NCBI GenBank assembly: GCA_028023455.1
Contig: JAQFVV010012477.1
Coordinates: 987,501-1,051,500, forward strand
DNA: 64,000 nt
Direction of reading: 5' to 3'
DNA from: Epiperipatus broadwayi
Lineage: Eukaryota > Onychophora > Udeonychophora > Euonychophora > Peripatidae
Under the pieces are notes generated by a model that did no database searches, was not told the DNA's origin, and saw only the letters and a program-made list of their open reading frames with translations. A program made the position numbers and the translations under genes. Below, piece after piece: positions 11,046 through 25,025 of the stretch (positions within the stretch are counted from its first letter, which is position 1; each line of letters opens with the position of its first letter).

Positions 11046-14000
11046 TATATATAACCCAGATATTTTAGGAACAGACTATTGGTAATTTACTTGTCCTCAG
11101 CTGTCAATGAGTATTTTGAAAGCATAGGTGAATCATCTATGCTTAGAGCTTACTTAAATAAAAACCAATATTCACTACCTATCCTTGATTCAAGGCTTGA
11201 TTCTATTTTGATCATGAAAATTCAAATAACAAATTTTTTGTACAAATTTAATCTTATATATTATAGGAAGAGATAGTATCTCATTGTAAAACTCATTGAT
11301 GAATGAGTGCAAGTAAGTTACCAGTAGCACATATTGAAATTAATTTGAACATTGTGGTTATGAAACTGATATTACTACTAACATGCTTTTAAACAATGAG
11401 TTTGCTGACAATCCCTGAAAAATCATGTCAACTTCCATCCCAATCATTCACCTTGTTCATCCTCTGGACCAGAATGATCACCCTTAGAACATGATCCTTT
11501 TTTTCTAATTAAACTCTACAATTAACATTAGTCACAGTTTATAATGAAACAATTGCACCCATTAATAATTCATATTAGTAGTCAAAAAACCATTTTACAA
11601 TCTCTTACTTTCAAATATACTCCCCTAACATTATTTAACCCTTTTTACGTTCCATAAAACTAAAAATACTAGCACTGACTGTATCGTGTCTCAATTTACC
11701 ATAAAATCTATACAAACTGCAAATGTGATATACTATCATTTAACCTCATGTCCTCAGACTGTTAGATACAAAAATTTACAGAAGATTTCAAATTAATCCC
11801 ACTCTCTACCTCCATTGTTATAGCTTCTGCACATTTTTCAGGAATATTTCCTTGTCATCAGTCAGTAGTGACATTCTTATCACATCTGATTTTTTGATCA
11901 AATCATTGAAAATCCCACATATTGATGGACAATTATTAATTATCATTTTCCACCATTATTTAGTATTAAACTTAATTTTTCATCTATTTTCTTTTTGGTC
12001 TTACATTCATTACATATATCTTCCAAACCATCAATTAAGTTGTACATCTGGCCATAATAATTCATAATTTCAATCTGGGTTAAACAATTTTTATAAATAG
12101 ATGGCTTCATCTCAAAAATATTTGACTAATGAATGAATAGGATTTTTTACAATATTATTCAATCACTTTTCACAACATCCAACAACCCACACTCATAAAA
12201 CCATGTTTTTACTCTTTAATGTTTCATCACTTAAAAGAACTTAACCTTACTCACACTTCATTTTTAGACCACTCTGCTAAAGCCATCACACTCAAGTTTA
12301 ATGAATTGCAGGAAATATCCATTCAATTATATAAATAGCCCATTTAATTCTTTCCTCATTTATTACAAAAGTCATGATTTCTAAGTCTTATATCATGTTG
12401 AACTAGTTGTAACAAATGGTTATATACCCAGTTCAAATGCACCTTGCTTTCATACAGGTACCATTTAATAAATAACATTTAACATGTAGTTTCCCATTTG
12501 CCCTTGCTTCTTCTAACATGAGTAACATAAGAAATTACAACTACTAAGATCACCCCATCAAACACACTAAAAGTTAACCAGGTGTAATCAAACTTTTCAT
12601 TATGTCTGCAAAGAGATGAAGGATTACTTTGCTATCAGAAAAAAGAAAATTTGCATAACCCAGTTGCTTACATGGATAATATTATATATATGTACTGAGT
12701 ATTAGGTCTCCATCACCATCAGAATTGCCTATGGTACTTCATACTGACATAGATATATGTACTGGACATAATATAATCCAGATTACATACCTGTACTTTA
12801 AAAATAAACTTTAGACCATGATACATTCATTCCATTCATTCAATGTTTTGGATTGCTAGTAACTACTATGCCTTTCCAAACTAGTCAATATGCTGCTAAA
12901 CTTGTCACAACTAAACCTCTTGTCATCCTCGATTTCATGTAATACCCACCATAATTTAGAGCCATTTAAGTCTTTTCACTATGATGTTTGTTAATGATAT
13001 GGCAAATTCCTATCCCTGAGTATATATCATGAAAAAGGTTTGCATCCCATTGCAATTGTGCTTTATACTAAAATAAATCTGGTTCTATATCTGGTCTAAA
13101 AAACTTTCAAGCTATCTCCATGGGCCCACAAGACATTTAAAAACTTGAGAAAATAATTAAGGATAAAATTGAGTCACACATATTCCCACTATTGTCATAG
13201 AGTTACCAAGAAGGAGCTCCTACCACCAGCATCTCTCATATTTAGAACAATTTTAAACTCAGTTCAAAGAATAAAAAATACAGTCTCATTGCAACTCAAT
13301 TTGACATAAAAGCAACATTTTATTTCATATCAATTAACCTAAATATTAAAAGACTTGCTAACATGACCATCCCACCCAATCTCTTATACCCAGTCATCAA
13401 CCATCTTTCGAATCTTGAGTTGCACTTCACTCTTAATGGTGGAAATTATCCATTCTTCAATATCATTCAATCCTCCTCACAAAGGCACATCTAAGTATAT
13501 CACTTTTTACCCTCTACATAAATCTGCTTTTAAAACAAATACAGAATAAAATTACTGGAAACCAAATTTCACACACCCACCAATATACTCCCTTCATAGC
13601 TGTCATTGACAATACCACTGCCTTTTTTTCTTATAAACAATATCACTGTCTTTCTTCTCAGAAACAACTGCCCATATTGCAAAACATTCTTAATGATTAC
13701 ACAGTAGCTACAAGCTGCACATTAATCAAAAATCTGCTGCATAGATTCTTTTCATATAAAGATCATGTTTCCAGGTTTTTTAAGAAATTCTACTCCATTC
13801 TTAGGATTTCTATTTACAATAGTTCTTGTAATATGAGACCCACAAAAGAAACCAAATTACAAGATTCAGTGTTCCAAATTATCAACTCACTTTTTAAGAC
13901 ATACCTATCCATTTACTTCAAAATAATCTGTTCAATACTACAGTTGTTATGCCAAAAATCACTTACTTTGCACTTATTTTAAATTTTCAAATACATTTAT

Positions 14001-14085
14001 ATCTATCTTCACCTGTATGTGCAATAAATTGCACTGGAATCATAAGACAGTATCACTCTTCATAAAATGACTAAACCACCAACCC
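11046..14085. other. Unassigned region with C-over-G skew
   Basis: About 3 kb without a long open frame. The plus strand has clearly more C than G (for example 13340-13520), unlike the neighbouring DNA. Short open stretches (11079-11276, 11852-12067, 13677-13982) have no domain I recognise. The skew and the fragment at 14086-14290 suggest an old retroelement body, but I cannot place its parts. Confidence 0.4.
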
Positions 14086-14290
14086 ATGTACAATGACCTA
14101 GATTTACACAGTGCGCACATGTTCTATACACATTTAATAGCAGTTATTGCCAAATGGTTACAAAATCTTCAGTGCCTGCTGAAAGTAAATCCTACAGATA
14201 AACTTATCCCTTCAATGTCATATCTTTCAGATCTTATTCACTCAGTCCTAATCACCACCAACCAGGCCAGTCTATCCCACAATCCCAAGT
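14086..14290 (+). pseudogene. Possible LTR-retrotransposon integrase remnant
   Basis: A 68-codon open stretch contains LLKVNPTDK and, about 16 residues later, IHSVLITTNQAS. In many Gypsy-type integrases a run such as LK.AL...TD.W is followed by LG.R..L..D.QAS, and the spacing here is similar. No catalytic D,D-35-E residues, reverse transcriptase or LTRs were found nearby, so this is a weak match that may be chance. Confidence 0.22.
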
Positions 14291-15296
14291 AAAATTACTG
14301 TCAAGTGAATAATCTACTTTATCCAGACCCTGGAAATAATTTACACCATCCCATGTTTGACATTAATAACTATCACTTTCTCTGACAATTTAAAATAGGG
14401 CATTAGAATCAAACTTTCTGATTTACTGATCTGACTCAACTTGCACATGCTTCCAACATTTCTTTTTTTTTTTTTTTTTTTGGTATCACCATTTATACAA
14501 AGATATTGCCCTATTCTGTGGGTTATGCCTCGAATCTGAGGAGACTCAACAACAATGTCTCAAAAACTTCCAAGCACTATAATTCCACATGGCAAATTAT
14601 GTTCAATACATAGAGGTAGCCTTTAATATCCATTTATCACATACAGTCAGTTATTCCAAAGAATGAACATTTTTGCAGCAGATGCATCCTCATTTATCCT
14701 GTCTGTATTCTGTTGCACCTATTGCATCTTCTTGTTAGGAAACAAGAGTAGGATGCATACATACCCATTTACTAATAAATTATACCTGACAAATACATGG
14801 GATAACAATATAAGACCCTAGGATATTTTCCCAAGTATCTAATCATTATTTAGAGAGCCATCCAATTTATAAACTGATATTACTAACAACTTTCTCAGGT
14901 ATTTATTCTGTTTAATGATTTAATAAACCATATGAAAACTATGTTCCATACATCCTAATTGGAATAGTTCAATTACACAGAAGCATGTGAAACCAGACTA
15001 GTCAAACTCCAGGCAAATAAACTTTAATTCAAATGATATAAAAAAATTTCTATATACGCAATGCTATATTACATAAAAAAATGAATAACCCATGTAAAAT
15101 TATTAATGTACGTACTTATATATCATTAAATAAATATGTAACAACTATGCTCATATAATTGTATTACTATCAACAATATTACTAAGGTTTATCTAGTAGC
15201 CAACAATCATTATACTTGATGTGCCTCTGTAACTCTGACAAAACTTCAGTAAAACATTTGTAAAACCTATGGTCAGTAAAGTATATTGTTGAAATA
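14291..15296. other. No gene seen
   Basis: A+T-rich DNA continuing the C-over-G skew to about 14.95 kb. It contains an 18-20-base T run at about 14462-14480. No supported gene. Confidence 0.45.
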
Positions 15297-15316
15297 ACAA
15301 CAACAACAACAAAAAC

Positions 15317-15397
<81 letters not shown>
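15297..15397. repeat. Compound (AAC)n/(AAT)n microsatellite
   Basis: AAC units, then about 14 AAT units, then about 13 AAC units. Low-complexity valine-, isoleucine- or leucine-rich frames on the minus strand here come from the repeat and are not genes. Confidence 0.95.
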
Positions 15398-15899
15398 AAC
15401 CACTGCAACGAATTTCAAAATTTATTCATATTGATGTTATTGTGATCTAAATAAATTTTGCAATTTATTCATTTTTACAAAGTAAAATGTTAAAGTATTG
15501 ATTTTAATATCTTTCTCAATTTTCATTTTTTCATAAATAAGTAAAATATACAGAAATCATGATGTGCTTTAATGTGAGATAATTTTAGAAGGCAAGGATA
15601 ATCTCACAGTGTTGTCTTTATTCAAGTAAATTGACTATTTCACATTGCATTTAATAGATGAACATTGAAAGTGCTGAATTCCACGTTAGTAATTGTCTTG
15701 TTAATAAGAACTCAGAAGGCTGTCAAAAGAAGCGTACTTGAAATCTGTTAAATTTGGATGAATGCTGATGTGATGTGAGCTGGTTAAATTTAATAAAGAT
15801 GATTATAATTCGCATTTGAAAATATTATATGTATTCAAACTGATGTCTTATATATATATATAGTGTTATAAACATTTACTTATATCCATTACAGATATT
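15398..15899. other. No gene seen
   Basis: A+T-rich spacer between the microsatellite and a possible PLE terminal remnant; no supported feature. Confidence 0.45.
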
Positions 15900-16060
15900 T
15901 TTAGATGTTTCATTTTTACAGTGGATAAATAAAAAATCAACATTTTGCTAGTCAAGTGCTTCTATCAATGAAACATCATTTCATCAGCAGTTCACGATAA
16001 TGTCTGAAACCCCATTAAGCATAGCAACTCAATCTTTATTAATTAAATACACTCGTGTGT
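15900..16060 (-). mobile_element. Possible PLE terminal (pseudo-LTR) remnant
   Basis: On the minus strand a CTGATGA core is followed by an AATG/CATT hairpin and, farther on, CTTGACTAGCAAAATGTTG. This resembles the GTCGAAACGTTG box near PLE ends elsewhere in the window (49440-49475 and 51340-51440). The GAAA of a hammerhead is not in the right place, so I do not call a ribozyme. No coding part is attached. Confidence 0.3.
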
Positions 16061-16729
16061 GTATATAGCTTGACATGAATTTTAACAATGATTCAATTAC
16101 ATTCATTATAAAACTTTTCTTTGCTTTCACAGCTGCTGAATTTTTACAGTTATAAATGAAATGTTAAATTTTTATTTAATTAAGGCACCCAATCATTTTA
16201 ATCAAAGAATATGATTTTTAAATAGTATGTTGTTGATTATATATTTATATAGGCTGCACATATATTAAAGTCTAAAATGAATAAAAACATTAAATTGCAA
16301 ACAGTGTTCAAATTTTAAATATATAAATGCATAAATACACACAATATAAATATAAAATACTTTTATTCAGATAAAACTAAATTTTTAATTTGTCACAAAA
16401 CGTTTTAAAATGTTAAAATTAGAACATGATTTAAAGACAAAAAATGCTTGGATAAATTTGATTATGGAGTCGGAAATGAGAGATGACACAGGCTTGTGGA
16501 ATTTGCAGAAAAACAAAGCTATAAATATGAAAGTGGTAAACAAAAATGAATAAAGAATTATTCAAATTAAGAACAGCTGTATTGGTGTATATTTTGATTA
16601 ACAGATGATAAATATTTCAAAATAGTACTTTTATTATCAGATTCCAAAAAAGAAGTAGTAATTATTTAATGAAATGTAAAATATGCGTTCATGAAAATCG
16701 ACAAAGATAAAACATTATTATTAACAACT

Positions 16730-17930
16730 GATTCTGTCCAATCTTTAGAAATATTCCAATAAATTTGAATAGGAAATTAAAAATTACTTTAAAATATTAA
16801 TAAATTTTGAAACTGGTTCATATTCAATTGAAATCTATAAAAAAATAATAATAATAATAATGTATTAAGAAATAAAACAATGACAGGTAGTAGTAGAAAG
16901 CAAAAATTTACTTATAAGTTTAAAATCTTAACAAAAGAAAGAATATATATAAAATATATATATATGTAAAAATCATCCGTTAACAAGAATTAAATATTTG
17001 GACTTCTGTAAAATATTATGAAGAAATGAAATAAAACAATATTGGCAAGAAATTATATAGAAGGGAATATATGTGTAAAACAATATCTTGGTATTAGAAA
17101 GAATATTGTTTAGCAGTAACTAGATAAAATGGAAAGAATATTGTTTAGCAGTAACAAGAACAAATTGATGTATTATTAAAAAAAGAAAGAACATTATACA
17201 ATGCTTAAAATAATTCTACCAAGAATAACATAGTATTATATAAAAGAAAACAAATTCAATTTTACAATTTTAAATTAAGGAATAAATCATTTATTTAAGT
17301 GCGTACAGAAAGAAAAAATCCTTTGGCAATAACAACCCAACATTTTTATTGATATCTTTAAAAAAAAGGTAAAGAAATAAAGAAGTCATAATAATTTCAT
17401 TATTTCTTCAACCATTTTTTTTAAGAAATCAATAAAACATATATAACTATATAAGCATTTTGACAGTGAATAAATTTTAGATCATCAAGATATAGACATC
17501 AAGATGATGTTATATTTTTAAACCTAATAGTCAAAATACCACAACAATGATTATATTAGTATTGTCATTAAAATTATAAAAATTTATAAAGATTCCATAT
17601 CTCTAAAACTTTTAACAATTTTATAAAAGAATATTTAGAGTGGCAATGGGAGTATAAAGGTAATATAGATATTGCAGATAATATTATTGTTTTTACAAAT
17701 AATACTTTCAGAGCTTCAAGGTTTCTAAAATTATTAGATGATAGTGACAACAATTTTACAAAGATATATTTAGGGCTACAATGGGAGTATAAGGTTAATA
17801 TAGATTTTACAGATAATATGATCATTTTTAAAAATAATACTTTCAGAGCACCAAGGTTCAAAAAAATATTGGATGTTTGCGAGGGTGTAGGATTAAATAT
17901 AAGATCTCAAAAATTAAATTAATATCCAAT
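16730..17930 (+). pseudogene. Decayed RTE-type LINE with duplicated reverse transcriptase palm
   Basis: The best part is 17625-17925. One frame gives YKVNIDFTDNMIIF, then an RFKKILDVCEGVGLNI stretch, the pattern of the LINE palm motif (F/YADD region, a helix, then GLxxN). A similar piece (YKGNIDIADNIIVF, then NTFRASRFLKLL) occurs about 125 bp earlier, so the palm segment has been tandemly duplicated. Farther upstream (16730-17400), weak resemblance to the leader of the LINE at 38.86 kb is seen, with many stops. The aspartates are partly lost (TD, AD in place of the DD pair) and the element is dead. Confidence 0.5.
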
Positions 17931-18429
17931 GAATTTTTAAAAATGGAAAAAAAAAATGAATGTTGATGATTAGAAATAAAATTTTCTCATAATGATAGTT
18001 AAATTCAGGATACCACCTTCTAAAACAAGTTGTTTAACCATATTTAATTTTAAATATTATGTTATTAATACATATATTACTAGTACATTTATAAAATGTA
18101 ACATTTTTAGTAATAATAAGTGAAAATAGTTTGGAATATCAGATTTACATATAATACATGAAATCAGTGAGATTTATGTTATTTTTGTAAAAGATCTTTA
18201 TCTTATTATAATCATATGTCATATAGAGAAAGGCAGTTTTTAATGATATCCAATCAGATAACCCCATCATATTATCATAGTCTTTGATATGCAAAAAAAA
18301 TGTTGTCCTAATGTTTCTCAATGATAATTCTTAAATATGAACAAATTGAGAATACTCTACTCACCTTAAAAACAATAAAGATATTATTAACAAATTATGA
18401 ATTGACCAAAAATCCTGTGAAATTCTTCA

Positions 18430-19110
18430 ACTTGCGCAAAAATTATTTACTAACAAAAATACACAAAAGCATTTAATGTGTCATCCTACAGCAAGTGCAA
18501 TAGAATATGATTTCACATCTTGTCTGAGTAAGTGGCTGATATAACACCAGCTAATATACCAGAATTAATACCACATGTAAAGATTTCTATACATTTTATT
18601 GTACATTAAAAAATAAACTTAAATCAAATTATACTCTAGTTAACCTTGGCACTGTTTATTTTATTTTTAATATTTGTAATTGACAAAGTGTTCAATATAA
18701 TTGTATTGTTTTATTATGTGGAATACCACATTATTACCTTCATTAACTATTGACTTTTAAATATTTGTTTCATTTACAATGGGTAAAATGCTTGCTAATT
18801 TATTTATGAAGCATATAGAGAGTCGTGCTTCAAAATCTGTGTCTTTCAAAATTATATTCTTGTAATATATGTTTATGACATATTTCTTATAAGACAACCT
18901 ATTAAATATAAACTATATAGTTTCTTCTCATGCACAGATAAAATTAATTATGATATTAAATTTACAATGGAATGGAACTTTGATTTTTCATGATGTATTT
19001 ATCAATCAAAAAATAGAATAAATTTTTATCATTTTTTTTTTCAGAAAAAAATATAGAGAGAGATATGCATTTACATTTATCATCTCATCATTATCAAGAA
19101 TATATGTTTT
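18430..19110 (+). pseudogene. Decayed Penelope-like reverse transcriptase (copy E)
   Basis: Translated pieces in shifting frames follow the PLE order. LLTKIHKS near 18447-18470 corresponds to the L-PKIHK motif; TMGKMLANLFMKHIE near 18776-18820 to the GxxMGxxLANLFM motif; FTMEW near 18958-18975 and a following FHDVFI to the post-palm FLDV segment. Stops and frameshifts interrupt every part, and the YVDD box is degraded. No GIY-YIG domain could be identified downstream. Confidence 0.5.
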
Positions 19111-21346
19111 CTGTAGTGTAAACATTATAAGATCATTTACTTTTCAGATAAATTGTAGATAGAGGAAGAAATATATTGTGTAAATAATTTATAGTCATAA
19201 ATAAAGTTGTAATTCAGATTCAAAATAGTCATTCTTACAAGTAAAAAAAACATATTAATAATTAAGCTAGTAATCCTTATATAAAAGAAACTACAAACAT
19301 TTAATGGGTATATTCTGTACCTTAGTAACATAAGAACAATAAACATTACTAATACAGCCAAAGTCTAAAGTACTAGACTTCTTTTGAAACTTGCAACTTT
19401 AAGTAATTCTAATGCAAAATTTGTAGAGCCTCTTATGTTATTGTGAGTAATTGATGCATTGTTGCTAAAAAAAAAATGCAAATAATAATTATACTCATCA
19501 GAAGCAGCACTCTTACCCCATATTATGAAGAAGACTGTTCATTGTGTAGATGTTTCCAACATGGGCTCCTAAAAATGATGTGAGATTCTCTATCAAAAAC
19601 TCTTTAGAAAAGTCATTGAAATTCTTAAATATCCAAATTGTATCATCAAGCGTGATGTTATATGTTATTTAGTTCCTATTTAGAAAAAAAAGAGTCGATT
19701 AGTCTTTTTATTTTGCAAATATTTTCTCGTCTATTATTACCCTCTATTTTCAAATTTAAAAATTTTGTTCTTGTTTTTATTGTTAGATCATAAACCTGGC
19801 TAGACTTTTACAACTGTCTTTTAAAATACCATTCATTACCCAGTTCATAGTATATTTTGGAAAAATTGTGTTACAGTAATTAGTTATTTGCACCTAGATG
19901 AAACCAGTAAATAATTTAAATGAAAAAATTTCAATATTAAAATTTTGTCTATAATGTTGCTTTTTATATGTAAAATTTAAAGTAATAAATTTAAAACAAA
20001 ATTGAGACAGAGAACTCACTATAAATTACAAATATATTTAATATGTTAACTTAACAATCACCTTCATTCATTATTGGAATCTTATAAGATGTTTCTTTCA
20101 CCAAAATCACATGATCAACTAACTACTCTATAGCAACTCCATCCAATAGACATTATTTACAATACACGACAATAAATATGATTAGTAAAATAGATACATG
20201 TACATAAAAATATTTAGTTTATTATAATCTTTTTAATATATATATAAACAATTAAAAAGCATTTTAAATTATAACTCTAAGGTTTCCATTATTGTTCTGG
20301 ACCTTTAACCATGTTTACGTATTTGTTTAAATTTTCTTGAACATAAAAAGTTTCATAACATTTTCCCTCTTGGAATTGATGGCGAAATATTTACTAAATA
20401 ATAATATTAAGTATAAAGAAAAAGGAGGTATAACAAACTCAAATTTATAGTAGCCATGGTCTCAGAAAACAGCACCACTGAGAGGGTTTATGTTACAAAA
20501 TGTTAGACTAACAATGAATGCAGAAGAAGCATTTGAACAGAAAATGAAAGATGGGAAAGATTATTTTAGTATGGGTTATAAAAAACTGAAATGATTTTCA
20601 GGAATAAGAATAATACGAAGCACAATATAAGATATGTGTATGTAAATAGGAAGTGAATTTTGGTTTCTTATCCGGAGAATTTATAAAAGACATTGATAAA
20701 AAAAAAAGTTATCTGATAGATATTAAAATAGTATAAAAAACTAGTAAATCTTTAGGAAAATGAATTTGTAATACACAAAAAAAGTGTGATATTAAAAATT
20801 GAGGGGGGGGGTAGTTAAATTAATTACGAATTTTGCAATATGATAAACATAGATTAGACAGAAAAGACTGCCATTGAAAGAGGTAAGGAACATGATAGGG
20901 GAATTAATAGAAATATATATAATAGTCAAATGTCCAATATAAAAATTATTTGTTCACAATGTTGTTATAGATATATACTCAATATAATAATCAATCTAAA
21001 TAAAATTGAAACAAACAACTAATTATATTTACAATTATTTAATTAGACCCGGTCTCAATAAGAGAATTTAAAAAAAGCTATGTCATATTTATATATTTTG
21101 AATACTGGAAATAAAATGAATTAGAAAAAAATCTTCAGGTAATAGTGTGTGTTAAAAACTACAAGATAATTTAAACAAACGTGTAAACATTGTTAAATGT
21201 GTAGCACAATTAGGAAGGAAATGAGGATTGTTAGATTATTGGGAACATTAGAGTTATAATATAAAATATTTTTGGGATTTTGTATATATATATATTAAAA
21301 AAGGATTGCAATAAGAATCATTTTTATGTACATGTGTGGATTTTAC

Positions 21347-21349
<3 letters not shown>
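19111..21349. other. Mostly unassigned A+T-rich DNA
   Basis: No supported gene. The stretch at 20440-20920 has less extreme composition and short open pieces but no recognised domain. It includes a run of nine G at 20803-20811. Confidence 0.4.

Positions 21350-21379
<30 letters not shown>
21350..21379. repeat. (TA)n microsatellite
   Basis: Uninterrupted TA dinucleotides immediately left of a small fold-back. Confidence 0.9.
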
Positions 21380-21382
<3 letters not shown>

Positions 21383-21413
21383 ATTCTAATATTTTCATGG
21401 TTAAAAGATGTCA

Positions 21414-21550
21414 TATTATTATTATTATTTGCAGGATATTCTGTGTAGTCAAATAGCTAAATGCTAACATTTCAGTACAATATCAAATACCTTCCTGGAC
21501 AACATTTAGCTACTTCACTACATGGAATATCCCACAAATAATAATATTAT
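21414..21550. mobile_element. Small fold-back / MITE-like element
   Basis: Left arm about 21414-21464 and right arm about 21501-21550 are inverted copies sharing ATTATTATTTG, GGATATTC and TAGCTAAATG. The loop is about 36 bp. No open frame. A flanking duplication could not be resolved because both sides are TA/ATT-rich. Confidence 0.6.
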
Positions 21551-24500
21551 ATATATATAATGTAAATAATGTCCATTGGGTGTTGTTACTATCATGTGAT
21601 TTTGTAAAAAAAAAACATCCTGATAAGATTACAATAAGGAATGAAAGTTGGGCTGATATATTAAACAGATTTTTTTATTTGTAGTAAGTTATTAATTTCA
21701 GTCTTGTTTTAACGATATTAGGGGCTTTGGTGCCAAATTCAATTTTTAAAAAACTGACTTGAGACACAATTTTCACAATAACTTTAGTTTTAATAACATT
21801 CAAGCAAAAAGCTTTATGTTGAAAGAAATTAGAAAAACTATGAAAAACAATAATGACTAAGACAAAAAGTGATTACTATTAAAAAAGTGAAGAAAAAAAA
21901 AGAAATTTCAACAACCAAAATAATTATTACTTTATTGTTTGTTCATAATTTCTGATTTATCATAAATTAAGATTAAATTACATCATCATTGAAAATTTCT
22001 TTATATTTCTCACAAAATTCTCATTCAACCCATGTTTATTATTTCTTACCTGATATAATCCATAGCTTCAGTATCTACAAAAATAGTCATGTAAGAATTC
22101 TTCATTTTTATCTTGTACCCCAAAAGTTAACAAATCTCAAGGCATCTATAAAAAAGATTCACTGTAATAAAAGATACAAAATAAATTATTTCCAGAAGGT
22201 GGATTTGCATTTTTCACCATAGCAATTTGCTTTTTATTTATTCAAAACTAGAAATTAAAGGCTACTCTTTGTATCAAAAATAAATTAAGTTTTATTTCTT
22301 CATTTTATTGTTTTGTATACACCAGTGATTTTTATATTCTTTGTGCACACCAATGATGCTACTTGCTATATTTATTGTCCCACAGAGATATAATTAATTT
22401 GCATATAGCTCATTTATTAGCTATAGACTTGAAAATAATGTGATGTAAGATGTGGCAAAACTACTGACTCCACAACATAAATTTCAAGGCATAGGCAAGA
22501 AACAAGATTTGAATCTTTGCCTGCATACATTTGCATGTACATATAATCATTGTGCCTATCACCACAAACATCACTTGAAACCTCTCAATATTAGTTTTAT
22601 AAATTTATATTTTTACATGATACTATGTCCTGTAAATTTTGTGATTGCTTTATTAACTGCAACCTTTCTGTACATCTGATAATCAGTTTTAAAATTTACA
22701 TTTCACTGCTCTATAATACCTAAATATTATATATAAAAATTATGACTTGTTACACAAACACAGCCATGCAAGTGCAAACACAGGCATACTAATACAAATA
22801 TAAACACATTAATAAATTATTAAACCTTTTGAATTCATTATGTCTATAAAATAAGTTTGCCTCAAACTTGGAACATTGTCCCAATATTACATTGTACTTA
22901 AATCACTTTTATTGTATTTGAATACAAATATTATATATATATACTGTATAATTTATATACTTACAAATATACATATATATATACTGTATAATTTATATAC
23001 TTCACAGATATACAAATGCAAATATTAATCAATTATGCCATTTATCAGATAATAAAAAAACATTTAAAATAATATTATTCAAATAAATAAAAAATTAAAA
23101 TTGAATGGCGGATATTCCAAGATTACATTTTTATCAGAATAAAGGCCTGGAAATTAGAATCATCAAGATATTTTAATCCATTTTCATAATAAGTCCATCC
23201 AATAATAAAATTCTGCCTTTGTCTTTTTCATGCAATCTAGTAAACTGAGCAGAAATGAAAAAATAATTAAATAAACCTATTAATAAAAATTTTAATAAAA
23301 AATCCTAATTTTGTCTCATTTTAATATGGGATACACCATTTAAAAAAAAAACTCTCAACTAACAGAGAATGCTGGTCTTTTTGTAAATGTCATACTTGTA
23401 GTTTTTTTGCAAGTTTAAAAAATAAAACAAAATTTCAATGAATCAGCTGTCACTAGCAGCAATAATGCTAGCACCACTGAAGCCATCAATATAATAGTTG
23501 AATAAAGTTTTTTTTTCCAAATTATTTAAAATGTTGATGTTTTATGAATTTTTCTTTTTTTAAAATGTTATAATACAAAATTAGAAATCATTATAATTTA
23601 TTGTAGTATACTAAATACTGTTATGCTAATTCATCATTATTATACACTTAGTTTGGTAAAATATAATCACTTTTTCACATATCTTCAAAACAAACTAAGA
23701 GCGACTGTCTTCATAATTGTTTTATTAGTCATTTATCTTTAGGTTAGAGTTTTGTGAAGTCTATAAAATACTTCACTAGTAATTATTATTAGTGTTAATT
23801 ACTAATTACAAGATTATTCAAATTGTTGAAGATAAATGTTATAGCTAGAGTTCAACTTTGACACATTTTTTATGATAATAATAAAAATAAACCTACTCTT
23901 TCAATGTGCTTCCTAATAAGCATTCAGACTTCCTTTGATTTTCTTTTAAAAATATTAAGATTACTATAAATTAACCACATATTAAAGGATAGTACTGCAA
24001 TGGATAACATGGAAATGATAAAGAATCAAACTTAAAAAAATTTAAGCTGATTTATTTTAAATAATAATAATAATGATAATAATTAAATAACAATCAATTA
24101 ATTTAAAATTATTAGTTATTAATCATTATTTATTAACAAATTATTTATTGTTTTTTTTTTCATTTTTATATCAAAATATTCGTGTATTTGTGTATCTCTG
24201 CAATTCATGTAATCTGATATGTCTCAACCACTCCCCTCTCAGTATTTTATCATAATATGTAAATTACTAGTGTATTTTTAACTTTGAAATTGGCTCTGAT
24301 CTTGAAGTTTTAACTCAATCAAGACTATCTCAGCATGTGATAATTGTATTGACAAGTACTACATAATTAATTTTATTAACTAGTTAATTATTAAATAAGT
24401 TATTTATTAAGCTCTAATAAAAATTATTTACTCTTTTTTTAAAATTAAACATTAGTTTTAAGCAAATACACTTTTTTATTTTACATTATTTAAAAGTTTT

Positions 24501-24711
24501 TTAATGTAATAATTTAATGTACTCTTTTAATAAAATATAGCTTTTAATAATTTTGTAATATTCCTGCATTCAAATCCATGCACATACATCCATACATTCA
24601 CATGCACACTAAATATAACTAAGATTTTAAAACAAATGAAGCTAAATTAGTTATAACATTTCTTCAAGCTGAAACTTCATTCAATTGAAATTTAGCCATC
24701 TTAGTTATATA
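21551..24711. other. A+T-rich DNA, no gene seen
   Basis: About 3.2 kb without a supported gene. A 40-bp period tandem duplication carrying ACTGTATAATTTATATACTT occurs twice at about 22933-23002. Open stretches at 21989-22222 and 22452-22679 have no recognisable domain. Confidence 0.45.
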
Positions 24712-25025
24712 ATGAGCATGCAATAGCTCTTAACAAGCTTTTCTGAATATCCCTATCATTAGACCAGTTTTTAGATCTTGCTGTCATCAGTGAGGCATAA
24801 GGACATTCAGGTACTAGATTTAAATATATCATATCAAACCCCAGCATTTATATAACAGTTATGTATTAAGTAAAAAATCTGAAATTTTCAGGCATCCAGG
24901 CTTAACCTGTATTTTTTTAAATCTAATAGCTGATTATCCTAATGTCTCAATGACTTCATCCAGGGTAGAAATTGGTCTGAGGATAGGAATATTTACTAAA
25001 GCATTTTAAGAACTATTAGCATAAT
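24712..25025. mobile_element. Worn hammerhead-repeat fold-back
   Basis: Two inverted arms (about 24712-24830 and 24915-25025) each resemble part of the 414-bp hammerhead monomer. The left arm (ribozyme strand minus) keeps CCTCACTGATGACAGC on the minus strand at about 24781-24796, but the GAAA core and stem III have been lost. The flanking CTAGATTTAAATAT and CCCCAGCATTTAT parts align with the 414-bp family. The right arm is the same segment on the plus strand, more eroded. Not expected to cleave. Confidence 0.6.

Noticed and set aside
15182-15418. Valine/isoleucine- and leucine-rich open frames on the minus strand
   Set aside because: They are translations of the AAC/AAT microsatellite.
15950-16000. 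CTGATGA core near a PLE-like end as a hammerhead ribozyme
   Set aside because: The GAAA core is missing at the needed position and no stem I pairing could be drawn.
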